Below are positions 47,099 through 56,367 of a DNA stretch of 64,000 nucleotides, one piece after another. A model generated the notes under the pieces. That model worked only from the letters and a program-made list of their open reading frames with translations, was not told where the DNA came from and made no database searches. The DNA is taken from contig CP114562.1 in the NCBI GenBank assembly GCA_028865235.1, positions 174,042 to 238,041 of the forward strand, given 5' to 3'. A program made the position numbers and the translations under genes. The DNA comes from Candidatus Manganitrophus sp. (GTDB taxonomy: Bacteria > Nitrospirota > Nitrospiria > SBBL01 > Manganitrophaceae). Position 1 is the first letter of the stretch. Every line of letters begins with the position of its first letter.

Positions 47099-50000
47099 TG
47101 AACCGAACATTGCGGTTAGTCTCGCTTGCAGCGACTCTACTGCTTCTTCTTCCGGAAACCAGCTTCGCGGATGAGACGATCTACACCTGGGGCTACGGCG
47201 ATATTATCGCGCAGGTCCTCAACGGAACGAAATGGCTGATCGGCACGGGCGATTTCATCGGCCTCTTCAAAATCGTCGCCCTGCTATCGCTGGTGTACGT
47301 GATCGTCACCTATTCCGGCAACCTGTTTACCAGAGCGGACCCGTTCATGCTTCCGAAGGTCTACATCGCGCAAATTCTGGTCTGGTCTCTGTTTACCGCC
47401 GTCAAGACCGACGTCGTCATTATCGATCGGCAGAACGCGGCCTACGACCAGGTCATCACCGAGGTCCCGATCGGCGTCGCGCGGCCGATCGCCTGGTTCT
47501 CGCTCCTGCAAAAAGTCATGGGAGAGCGGATGGAGACGGTCTTCTCCCTCCCGGATAATCTAAAATACACGAACTCCGGATTCTTCTCCGGGATCGGAGC
47601 GCTTCTTCAGGCGGGACAGCAGCGGATCATCGACCCTTATCTCTACCTCTCGATCAACGCGTATGTCGTCGACTGCGTCGTTCCGGACGTTTTGGATGGG
47701 ACCAAAAACGAGGGCGCGCTGGTCTCCTCCGGCACCCTCTGGGAAGATCTCGGAAACACGAACCCGGCTCGAACCACCCTCCTCTATGACAGCGCGAATA
47801 CCAACGGCGCCGTCGATCATTGCCTCAATGCGTACACGCAGCTCACCGGGCGGCTGAGCACCTATATCACCGACACCGGACTTCCATACGCCGGCGCCTC
47901 GTTGGGCGGGTATTCTTCGCTGCAGCTGTCGAACGTCATCGGTGTCGCATCTCCTTATTTTCTGAATTACACCGCCACCGGAGAAGGCTTCCTTCTGCAG
48001 TCGATCTCGATGAATCACCTAAGAGAAGGGTATGCCAGCTGGGCGGCCGCGCACGGCATCTCCGCAACCCAGCTCGGCTATGGGAGCGGAAAAGCGGAGG
48101 AGACGGTCCGCCAGAACCTCGCGTTGACCGGCATCCTCGGCTCGAAATACATTCCGGTATTGAAAGGGGTCTTAACGGTCATTCTCGTCACATTCATCCC
48201 GCTCCTCATTCTGCTTCTTCTCACGCCGATGATGGGGAAGGTCGCTCTCGGTTTTCTCTTCACCCTTCTGTGGCTCTCCCTCTGGCAGTTGGGGGATGTG
48301 ATCCTCAACCTGATCATCAATGTGAAGGCAAGCCATTTTCTCACGGTCTCGGCCGGAGGGAACTACATCATCCGGTCCAAAGAGATCGTCGACAGCAGTC
48401 TGCTCGACTATGTGAACATGGCCGGCTCTCTCTACTGGATGATTCCAACCATGGCCGCGTTTGTCGCCGGGGATTTTCATTCGTCGCCCTCTCCGCGATC
48501 AGCGGCGCGGCGGCGGGCTCGATCGGCGGCCAGGCGGGAGGACCCGCGGGGGAGATGGCCGCGGGGAGCGCCTCATACGGAAATCTCCATTACAACTCGG
48601 CGAAAGCAAACAGGCAGGATTATTCAAGCTACCTCGGAACCGGCAGCGCCGCGCGGTTCTCCGCCGGAAGCAACACCTGGGATTCAACACGCGCCGCACA
48701 CAGCTACTCGCAACAGACAGGCTCATTCAGCAGCCCCATCCAGACCTCCTCGATCAGCGCCGCCACCCCTGTCGGAGAGGGATTCGTGCGTGATTTCCAA
48801 AGCGGCTTCCAGGGCCGAGTGGGAGTCATGCGGGGTCAGAAAACAGACAACGGAGAGTCGGCGGTTTACGAGAAAGGGAGCACGTTCCGCTCGGAAAACG
48901 GCGGCGTGTTTAGCGCCGCTTCCGATTTGATCGTAGCGAAAGACGGCGATGGGGCGGAGCAGATTGTGAGCGGGTCGATTCAGGGGTATGAGAACGGGCG
49001 CGAGAGAAGAATGACCATTTCGGGCGGCCGGATCGTGGAGGCCTCCACAACCGATAGCCAAGGCTCCGAAGAGTATAAAGGCGGCGTTCTCAGGAAGACG
49101 GGGATTACCGATGAAGAGAACGTCGGCGCGCTAAAGTCCGACGCGGAAGCGGCCGGAATGACGCGGGTGGCGCAGGCGATCGCGCCCGGCATGAAGTATG
49201 AGTATCAATTCAGCCCTTCGGGGGCGCTTGTGGCCGCCTCCCTCTATCGCGGTGAGCAGGCGATCCAGGAGCGTGTCTCGTATCAGGAGATCGACCCCCA
49301 GAAGGGGCTGGTGGTTGACACGCAGCAGGGGAGTTTTGAATTCAGCAGCGGCACCGTTTCCGTTCGAGGCGGGACGGTCCAAATCGAAGGGATCTCCAAC
49401 GGCATGCGGATGAGTTTGGTCGGAAGCCTTAAAGACTATGCGATTCTTCCTGGACCGAAGAGCAATGGGGATGGAACCTTCGTCTTCAGTGCCGATCGGG
49501 GTGCCGCCCTGGCTGAATTCAATCTCGGTCCGGACGAACCCGCTTCGCCTGGCGCCATTCGAACCAACATGCTCCAGGACAGTCAGGGGGACATCCGGCG
49601 GGTCGGGCTTGACGTCGCAAAAGCGTCCATGGAAGAGGGAATGACGCTCACGGGGACTTTTAAGCCGGAGCAGCTCAGGAGCTTGGCGAATGTTCTGGAG
49701 GAGCGCGGAATCCTTCCGAACATCGTCGAAGGGTTAAGAAATATCGCCGATCAGGGAAGATCGGCCCGCGTGGAGGGTCACTATCCCAGCCAAGGGACGA
49801 TTCCAGGCGATCTTGCGGTCGCCAGCGGCGGCTCCATCGCATCGAAAGACTTTATCAGCAGCTCGAGCGGGCGCGAGCACCTTCACAAGGATCTTGAGCA
49901 GGAGGTCATCGGCGCCGGCTTCTTATTACAGAACGCCCTGCAGATGGCGCTCACCGACAATCCAAAACTGGCGAAGAAGGTCTGGGAGCAGGGTCAGCAC

Positions 50001-50492
50001 CAGTCGAATCCCGAAAGATTCGATCGGTTCCAATATGACGCGGCGGTCGCCGGGACGGTCAGCGGCTTGGTAAACGACTGGAAGGTCCTCATGCAGCATT
50101 TCCAGACAGATTCGATGCATGCGGGGGGCGCCGTCGATGTGAGGGCTCCCGGGGACTTCGCCATGCCGATCAGGCCTAAAGGAGCGGCCGGCCTTGATTA
50201 TCGCACGGTTGAAACCGTCAATCTGGTCGGCGCCGCCTATAGCCGTGTTTTAAAAGACGCGGTCTCGGAGGCGGAGGAGAAGGGGTTGTCTGATTCGCGA
50301 GCGGTTGAGTTGGTCGCGCGAAGGACCGGAGAATTCACCCGGCCGCTTTACCAGAAGGTCGAAGAGGCGAAAGATTTAAAACAGAGCGCGCTGAGCGTCC
50401 TCTCCACCGTCGGCAGCTATGTCGACGGCTGGACGCATCGACAGGAGAGCCAAGAAGGCGGAAGCGAGAAGCAAGGTGACCGGGGCAGATGA
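47098..50492 (+). CDS. traG: TraG, mating-pair stabilisation and entry-exclusion contact protein (frameshifted)
   Basis: About 1,131 residues after correcting one base at the G4 run 48469-48472. Signal or first helix (LVSLAATLLLLLPETSFA), then the conserved TraG N-terminus: YTWGYGDIIAQVLNGTKWL, then a membrane helix with IVALLSLVYVIVTYSG, NPLF-like FTRADPFMLPKVY, and more helices (VILVTFIPLLILLLLTPMM). After the shift come GEMAAGSASYGNLHYNSAK and a long periplasmic C-terminal half rich in Ser/Gly and helices. TraG aids pilus assembly by its N-terminus and stabilises mating pairs by its C-terminus. It is the last recognisable F-type gene of the operon. Confidence 0.9.
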
Positions 50493-50524
50493 TGGGGGTT
50501 GAAGATTTTTTTGATCGGAGGCGG

Positions 50525-50728
50525 TCAGTCTGTGTCGTGCGTAAACCAGGCCGTACTGCCGGGGATGGACGGATCGTGCTCTTCCGCCTCTCGGCGCCGA
50601 CCAAGATCATCGAGGTATTCTTCCTCCTCTTCGAGGCGGGAGATCACGCGCCCTCCGCTTCGCGAACGGAAGAGGCTTGAGAGGACATAGACGATGATGG
50701 CGGCAAGAATCAAAAGGAGGCTCTTCAT
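50525..50728 (-). CDS. Small single-helix membrane protein, antisense to its neighbours
   Basis: 67 residues: an N-terminal membrane helix (LLLILAAIIVYVLSSLF), a strongly acidic stretch (SRLEEEEEYLDDLGRR) and a tail PSIPGSTAWFTHDTD. The pattern of helix, charged part and conserved-looking aromatic tail is protein-like, and codon use is normal. It lies between traG and the transglycosylase on the other strand, overlapping no better candidate (the + strand frame here lacks protein character). No clear ribosome-binding site is seen, which lowers confidence. Function unknown. Confidence 0.45.
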   Translation of the reverse strand: MKSLLLILAAIIVYVLSSLFRSRSGGRVISRLEEEEEYLDDLGRRREAEEHDPSIPGSTAWFTHDTD

Positions 50729-50828
50729 GGATGACTACGCTCCGAAATTCGATTCACCCTCTCGGGCTTAAGATGGGCGATCAGAATCATCTCTACTCTT
50801 TCCTATGTAAATAGGGTAGCAAGGGCAG

Positions 50829-51371
50829 ATGAGAAAGTCAAAACGAACGATGCAACATGGCCTCGGGCGGCCGATTCTCTCGGAGACAACACCCCGCGCA
50901 GATACCCTCAGACGCAGGCGGGCCCCGCGGCGGTTCTTCACGGCGGCGATTCTACTTCTCTTTCTCGTCTCGTCCAAAAATGTGGAAGCATTCTGCTTCG
51001 ACGAAGCGGGCCGGATGTTCGCGATCTCTCCGAAGCTACTCGAGGCGATCGCCCGCCATGAATCGCGGCTGGACCCCGAAGCGATCAACCGGAATGCAAA
51101 CGGGACCTATGACTATGGGCTGATGCAGATCAACTCGTCATGGGCGGACCATCTGGGTGAGAGAATTTGGAAATCGCTCAGCAATCCGTGCCAGAACGTA
51201 AAGGTGGGCGCCTGGATTCTCTCAGGATGTATCACGCAATACGGCTATAACTGGACCGCCGTTGGTTGTTATAACGCGCGAAGCGATCAGAAGAGAAGGA
51301 AATACGAACGGTTCATATACCGGATGCTTCGTTCCATGGTGGAGATGGATTCGCGGTCGGCAAGTCGTTAG
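50829..51371 (+). CDS. Lytic transglycosylase, VirB1/IagB-like
   Basis: 180 residues. The N-terminus is basic, followed by a signal segment (FFTAAILLLFLVSSKNVEA). The SLT domain follows, with the catalytic Glu in LLEAIARHESRLDP (about residue 78), then YDYGLMQINSSWADHL and VGAWILSGCITQYGYNW. It would open the peptidoglycan locally for the transfer channel. Such enzymes accompany almost all conjugation loci (VirB1, orf169 of F). Start: GTG or ATG near 50829, but ATG 50850 would give a shorter basic region; the choice is uncertain. Confidence 0.85.
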   Translation: MRKSKRTMQHGLGRPILSETTPRADTLRRRRAPRRFFTAAILLLFLVSSKNVEAFCFDEAGRMFAISPKLLEAIARHESRLDPEAINRNANGTYDYGLMQINSSWADHLGERIWKSLSNPCQNVKVGAWILSGCITQYGYNWTAVGCYNARSDQKRRKYERFIYRMLRSMVEMDSRSASR

Positions 51372-51424
51372 CGGATATACCTCAAGCGCGGTTGTTTGCG
51401 CGATCGGATCGGCGGAGAAGCAGG

Positions 51425-51928
51425 ATGAAGATACGCCCCAGACATCTTCTCGGAATGGTGATGATCGGGACATTTTTCCTGGCAGCCTGTGGCTTGCAGC
51501 GGGAGGACGAGCGCCGGTCAGACTCCTTCGTGAATCTGAAAGAGCTCTCGATCAGCCCCGCGATCATCGATGACGGAAAACAGATTCAGGTGGGGTGGGA
51601 TGTATCGTACGCGAGCCCGAGCGGACTGTATACCTTTGAGTTATACGTGGGCGAAGACGCCCTCGCACTCTCCGATCAAACGCGGGTATTTAGCCTGAAT
51701 TGCCCGCTGCACGCCAGTTGTCAGAGCGAGGGCATGGCGCTCCGGGTCTGTGAATATGGTGGGCGGGATTCCGGTCAATCGGCGAGCCTTACCTGCAGTG
51801 ACAGCCCCACGGAGTCAAAAGAGATCAGCCGGACGGGGAATCTCCTGGCGATCGGCAGGGCGTGCATCTTCGATGAGAATGCGGCGATGCTGTGCGATAG
51901 CAAGTCGATCGAAATTCATCTGGGATAG
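51425..51928 (+). CDS. Lipoprotein of unknown function
   Basis: ATG 51425, 167 residues. Lipobox FFLAACG with cysteine at about residue 22, followed by a single beta-sandwich-like domain (IQVGWDVSYASPSGLYTFEL, YVGEDALAL) and six further cysteines (NCPLHASC, LRVCEY, LTCSDS, GRACIFD, LCDSKS). No family recognised. It follows the transglycosylase by 53 bases in the same direction. The many cysteines suit a periplasm with strong disulfide isomerase activity. It could be an entry-exclusion or surface protein, which often follow traG, but that is speculation. Confidence 0.7.
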   Translation: MKIRPRHLLGMVMIGTFFLAACGLQREDERRSDSFVNLKELSISPAIIDDGKQIQVGWDVSYASPSGLYTFELYVGEDALALSDQTRVFSLNCPLHASCQSEGMALRVCEYGGRDSGQSASLTCSDSPTESKEISRTGNLLAIGRACIFDENAAMLCDSKSIEIHLG

Positions 51929-51954
51929 CCGGCGCCAGCGGATAGTGAGCAGAA

Positions 51955-52419
51955 ATGGATTTCGCACCTTGGCAGATCTGGTTCATGGCGGGAATACTCC
52001 TTCTGGTCGCCGAAATATTCACGGCCGGGTTCGCACTCGCCGGCGCCGGGGTCGGCTGCCTCGCCGCCGCGCTCGCCGCCGGGTTGGAACTTGGTTTCGC
52101 CGCGCAGAGTTTCACGTTCTTTATCGTCTCAGCGGCGTTCCTCTACACGGTCAAGCCGATCGTGGAGAAATATTTCTATCTTCCCGCTGGCCGCCAAAAA
52201 ACGAACGCCGAAGCTTTAATCGGCCAAAGGGGAAGGGTGAGTGAACGAATCGACCCGGAGATCGGCCGCGGGCGGGTGCTTGTCGGAGGTGATGACTGGA
52301 AAGCGATCTCGGAAAAGAATGCGCCGATAGAGCTCAATGAAGTGATCGAGGTAATCCATGTCCAAGGAACTGAATTGACCGTAAAGAAAGCCCATTTAAA
52401 TGGAGTCCAAAATGGCTAG
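51955..52419 (+). CDS. NfeD-like membrane protein (partner of the stomatin)
   Basis: 154 residues: two or three membrane helices in the first half (WQIWFMAGILLLVAEIFTAG, GVGCLAAALAAGLELGF, FFIVSAAFLYTVKPIVEKYF) and a C-terminal OB-fold segment (EALIGQRGRVSERIDPEIGR, GRVLVGGDDWKAISEKN). This is the short NfeD form, which is encoded next to stomatin/SPFH genes in many bacteria, as here. It is thought to help membrane-microdomain proteins assemble. It overlaps the SPFH frame slightly. Confidence 0.85.
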   Translation: MDFAPWQIWFMAGILLLVAEIFTAGFALAGAGVGCLAAALAAGLELGFAAQSFTFFIVSAAFLYTVKPIVEKYFYLPAGRQKTNAEALIGQRGRVSERIDPEIGRGRVLVGGDDWKAISEKNAPIELNEVIEVIHVQGTELTVKKAHLNGVQNG

Positions 52420-53416
52420 CGTCGCTCTCTTTATCCTGGTTGCCGGATTTCTCCTTCTTATTGCGGTTCTTGGCATGAGGATCGTGCAACAGGCGGAGAC
52501 GATTGTGATTGAACGCCTCGGCTCCTATCATCGAGATCTTAAATCCGGAATCAACTTTATCATCCCTTTGCTTGACAAGCCGCGAGAAATCGACTGGCGC
52601 TATGCCGTCACCGATATCGATGGAAGAACGATCATCAAAAAAGAACGGATCAGCCGGATCGATCTGAGGGAGACCGTCTATGATTTTCCAAAACAGGCGG
52701 TGATCACCAAAGATAACGTCCAGATCGACATCAATGCGGTTCTCTATTTTCAGATCACAGATCCTGTAAAGACGGTCTATGAGATCGCGAATCTGCCGGA
52801 TGCGATTGAAAAACTGACACAGACGACGCTCAGAAACTTGATCGGAGAGCTGGATTTAGACGCAACGCTCTCTTCACGCGATCAGATCAATAAAAAGCTC
52901 AGGACTACCCTCGACGATGTGACAGGAAAGTGGGGAATCAAGGTCAATCGCGTTGAACTACAAGACATCATCCCTCCCGCGAGTATCCGGGATGCGATGG
53001 AGGCGCAAATGCGTGCGGAGCGAGCCAAGCGCGCCGCGGTCCTCGAATCGGAGGGAATGAAGCAATCCAGGATTCTCGAGGCAGAGGGGATCAAGACCGC
53101 GGAGATTACCAAAGCCGAAGGATTTAAAGAATCTCAGGTTCTCATCGCGGAGGGGGAAGCCGAGGCCCGCCAGAAGGCGGCAGAAGGAGAAGCGAAGGCA
53201 ATCGCGCAAATCATCAATGCGACCAAGGAATCGCCGGACCAAAATGCCATCCAGTATCTCATCGCCATGCGATACCTGGAAGCCTCGAAGACGATCCTCG
53301 GAGGGGAGAAGAGCAAGCTCATCATGGTTCCTTACGAAGCCACCGGCATCCTATCGGCCCTGGGTGGAATCCGGGAACTCTTGAACGGAAGCAAGAGGAA
53401 GGTGGAACAACCCTAA
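52412..53416 (+). CDS. Stomatin/SPFH-domain protein, QmcA-like
   Basis: ATG 52412 has GGAG 6 bases upstream and is preferred to ATG 52400. About 334 residues: an N-terminal membrane segment (SVALFILVAGFLLLIAVLG) and the SPFH domain (VIERLGSYHRDLKSGINFII, LRETVYDFPKQAVITKDNV, DAVLYFQ-like INAVLYFQITDP). A long coiled-coil follows, rich in Ala/Glu repeats (AEGIKTAEITKAEGFKESQV), and the end is helical. Such proteins form large membrane rings and are normally chromosomal. Location behind the transfer genes suggests cargo or a membrane-organising helper. Intact. Confidence 0.9.
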   Translation: MASVALFILVAGFLLLIAVLGMRIVQQAETIVIERLGSYHRDLKSGINFIIPLLDKPREIDWRYAVTDIDGRTIIKKERISRIDLRETVYDFPKQAVITKDNVQIDINAVLYFQITDPVKTVYEIANLPDAIEKLTQTTLRNLIGELDLDATLSSRDQINKKLRTTLDDVTGKWGIKVNRVELQDIIPPASIRDAMEAQMRAERAKRAAVLESEGMKQSRILEAEGIKTAEITKAEGFKESQVLIAEGEAEARQKAAEGEAKAIAQIINATKESPDQNAIQYLIAMRYLEASKTILGGEKSKLIMVPYEATGILSALGGIRELLNGSKRKVEQP

Positions 53417-53461
53417 CGGCAAGCCGATCAATCGCACTTACTCGATAAGGAGAAAGCAATC

Positions 53462-53688
53462 ATGGCAGAGGACGCAACTCTAACACGCAAGCGAAGCGGC
53501 AGGCGGAGGGTATCCGCCGATTCACACGCGGTTTCCTGGAAGATTTCGCCCCGACCGAACAAGCGCTCTTAACGATCGTTGCGGATCGGAAAAAGTGTCC
53601 CATCAAAGATGTGATGCGGGACGGGATTCGGTATTTCTTGAATTCAAATGTAAAGGTCGATATTCAACCGATCGACCTGAGATCCTAG
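53462..53688 (+). CDS. Small protein with a possible DNA-binding fold (frameshifted)
   Basis: ATG 53462 follows AAGGAG. After a shift near 53500, the frame reads EGIRRFTRGFLEDFAPTEQA, then KCPIKDVMRDGIRYFLNSNV and ends at TAG 53686-53688, about 76 residues. The last helix resembles ribbon-helix-helix-like plasmid proteins, but no family can be named with confidence. It ends the run of rightward genes. Confidence 0.4.
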
Positions 53689-54078
53689 CGAAAGCGAAAC
53701 TTTATAGGCCGAATATCTCGGGAAAAATCCGGATCGTGCCGACCCTCGAGTGTTCCAAAATCGATATATCGAGCCTGGAGAGAGATTGGAGCAGGTGATG
53801 AAGAAAACAGATAACGATTGGCCTGAACGGGGAAAAGCGGGGAGGGGGGTGTGTGGGGGGGGGGGGGGGAGAAGAAAATATTAATTTTTGATCTCGCGGG
53901 GAGAGGGGGTCGAGGCTGAAATAATTCAGATAAAGATTCCGAGTTCCCGTCTAAAAGCATCCAATGGAACCCCAGATTTTTCCGGATATTACTTAACAAC
54001 GATCGGGCTATACCGATCTGTTGGAGTCGAGTGGTTGTCGGATGAAATCCCAAAGATCGAACGATCATGTTATACCGT
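53689..54078. other. Low-complexity stretch with a run of fifteen G
   Basis: No gene recognised. GGGGTGTGT-like sequence at 53839-53854 leads into 15 consecutive G (53855-53869). The run is unlike anything else in the window and its true length is doubtful in any read type; it could mark a scaffold join. Confidence 0.5.
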
Positions 54079-54650
54079 TCAATACAAATGCGCTTCTTGC
54101 CGGAGATTTTTCAGCTTTTTTAGTCGGGTATCGCTAATCTTATAATGCCTAAGAAGACGATAGAGGCTCGAAATGGTGATCTTGTTGCTCTCGCAACCGC
54201 TCTAAGGGAGATAAAATGTTCGTAATCCTCCAGAATTTTCGTTTTGATACCTCCGTCTTCCTGGGGGGCGTGTATTCGAAGAGTCCAATCTGGACTCCTC
54301 TTTTCAGCAGTTGACGGACTCTCTCACGGCTAAGGCCAAGTTCGACCCCAACCGCTTCAAGTGATCCTTTCAACTGGTAGAGACGATGAACTTCCCGGAG
54401 CCTTTTGACCCGCTCCTCGCCTTCGGCGCACGGAACTATTCTCTCTACTTTCCTCCAAAATTGGACCAATCTTCCTTTTGGTAAGATCGGAAATCGGTTG
54501 CCCTCTGAGTATCTTCTCAATGGTCGAAGGGGCAAGTCCTAATTGAGAAGCAATTTTTAGTATATCGACAGGAGTGCTGGTCCTTTCTCGGAGAAGTAAA
54601 GCAATTCGACGGTCGGATTTGACGGAGGCCGACTTTCTACTAAATGGCAT
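54079..54650 (-). CDS. Multi-helix-turn-helix DNA-binding protein (frameshifted)
   Basis: Three frame pieces join into about 190 residues with three HTH units. The first is VDILKIASQLGLAPSTIEKI. The second is SLEAVGVELGLSRERVRQLL, which looks like the sigma-70 region 4 HTH with its 'SRERVRQ' recognition helix. The third is SLRAVARATKITISSLYRLL, followed by RHYKISDTRLKKLK. Shifts lie near 54440, 54250 and 54175, and the stop is TGA at 54079-54081. An array of HTH units without other domains suggests an element-encoded transcription regulator or a sigma-like factor without region 2. Confidence 0.65.
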
Positions 54651-55239
54651 GCGTTGTCTTATCTCCGGTAAGTGGTCGATACTATAATCCAGTAAAGCAT
54701 TTTATAACGGGTGGTAGTTTGGATCAAATAAAGAAGTCGTATGACTCATTCTCGGTATTCACTCGGATCCGAAGTCCTGCTGGGAAGTCAATCTTTGCTT
54801 GTCTCATATTTCCGCCGGATTCAAATAGGCGATCCCTCAGAATCTTAGCCGCTTTCTCCCTACGATGCCGTTTTATCCTTCGTCCGCCCCGCTGCTCGCT
54901 ATAACGATTGGGTTAGCTGAGTTGAACCAATCGTCCAGTAACTGACTATTAATTAGGCAAAACGTGGGCATCTCGGCAGCCGACAATGTGGCGCACAAAT
55001 TGACCCGTCGAATCATTTCATCTCCTTCAAAATGGAGACTCGATGTAATATGCGGTTAAGGGGTCAAGGGTTGCCCTTCAAAAGCTCCTTAAAAGGGCCA
55101 TGCTTGGCGGGCATACAAAACTTAAATAGGATATCAGAGTTCTTGGTGGATCTGGCCCATCATCCTTGACATCATCTTAGCAAACTAGTCAAGGGACCCT
55201 CCTTTTCTGAAGATCACTTATTGTGGGAATCCAATGAAC
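54651..55239. other. Stretch without a recognisable gene
   Basis: Both strands are interrupted by stops in all frames and no conserved motif, terminator or RNA gene was recognised. GC content is lower than in the transfer genes. It may be decayed sequence between the regulator and the YnfA-like gene. Confidence 0.45.
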
Positions 55240-55571
55240 TCAACCCCTCGGCCAATACATGATGATACAGACGGCTATCAAAGCACGGCTGAACCGATCA
55301 GGTCAAATTTATCCGGGACGACCTTTATCGATTTTCCAACCCCTAAAAACAAGGCCAGCACAATAAAAAATCCGCTGTAGGCTGCTTGGACTCGCCCGTA
55401 ATTGGCGGGCTGCATGGTATGGGTAAAACCATAGACGACTAATACGACCGCTCCCAGGAACGCAAGCCAAAGTGATTTTCCTTCCCTCAGCCAAAGCTAG
55501 ATCAGATAAGCGTCTCCCAATTCCACATAGCCCGGCTAGAAAAAATATAATACCGATTTCGTAATCTCCAT
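55240..55571 (-). CDS. YnfA/UPF0060-family small membrane protein (frameshifted)
   Basis: Joining three frames gives about 110 residues from ATG 55571 to TGA 55240-55242, the normal YnfA length. Recognisable parts are a first helix (KSVLYFFLAGLCGIG), LWLAFLGAVVLVVYGF as second helix, NYGRVQAAYSGFFIVLALF, WKIDKGRPDKFDLIGS and a final IAVCIIMYWPRG. The last three are the conserved YnfA blocks. YnfA proteins are small four-helix membrane proteins related in topology to SMR exporters. At least three shifts are needed, near 55540, 55330 and 55290, so a decayed gene is possible. Confidence 0.6.
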
Positions 55572-55767
55572 ATTTCCTTCATCCAAATGAATGGTGAGAT
55601 AACCAGAAATGAAAACAGAGGAAAATCTTTGGTGATTTCGCAAGGAAGGAGTCACTCAAATATACGAAATTATAGTATTCAGGTTTTCAGGAAAAGAGGC
55701 CGATGCATCAGGAAGCGACTCTTGCGCAAGACGGAAACTATTTATTAAAAGTTTAAGAATTATGGCT

Positions 55768-56351
55768 ACGCGCAAACAGTCTTACCACTCTTGCTGCCGC
55801 TTTTCTGGAGAGTCTGAAAGCTTCTTCCGATTCCGTCGGCCGTCAAGATGCCCCCGGAGATGCGCCTCCGAATGATACCATCCCGGTCGATAAAAAAAGT
55901 GACCGGTAGACTGATAACGCCGAAGCGCTCCGCAATATCTGCCCTCTCCGATCAAGCAGCGATGGAAAGGTAAGACCGGCTTTTTGAAAGAAAGCCTGTG
56001 CCGTCCCTCGTTTCTCTCCGAAATTTACCGCCAGAACGGCCAAACCGTCCTCCTTGTGTTTTTCATAAGCGCGCCTTGAATTTCGGCATCTCCTTTTTAC
56101 AAGGCTCGCACCAGGTCGCCCAGAAAGTCAACAGCACCACCTTCCCCCGGTAGTCTTCCAGAGAAACCTTCTTCCCTTCCAGTGTCTCCGCTTCGAAGGA
56201 AGGGGCCGGGCCGCCGATCTGCGGCGGCTTGCTTCCATCCCCACAAACAGTCCCCAGGCAAAGAGAAAGACTCCGAAGAATCCGATCCACGGATTGAGAA
56301 GGGGAGGGGGCTGGCGCCCTCCCTTTATTCCTTTCTGATTCTATTTTTCAT
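55768..56351 (-). CDS. TlpA/ResA-type membrane-anchored thioredoxin (frameshifted)
   Basis: Starts at ATG 56351. After a shift an N-terminal anchor follows (NPWIGFFGVFLFAWGLFVGM). The redoxin domain reads GGPAPSFEAETLEGKKVSLE, then VVLLTFWATWCEPCKKEMPK with the WCEPC active site, and AVLAVNFGEKRGTAQAFF. The C-terminal third, LTFPSLLDR and the VTFFID-type loop, is broken by more shifts and ends at TAG 55768-55770. About 194 residues. Such proteins reduce periplasmic disulfides or haem-binding cysteines. Its start is 16 bases from the stop of the propeller gene, indicating one operon. Confidence 0.75.
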
Positions 56352-56367
56352 CTGAAACCTCTATTTA

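Noticed and set aside
53595..53798. A 67-residue + strand frame after the stomatin gene
   Set aside because: It shadows the better small gene at 53462-53688 in another frame and its tail has no recognisable character.
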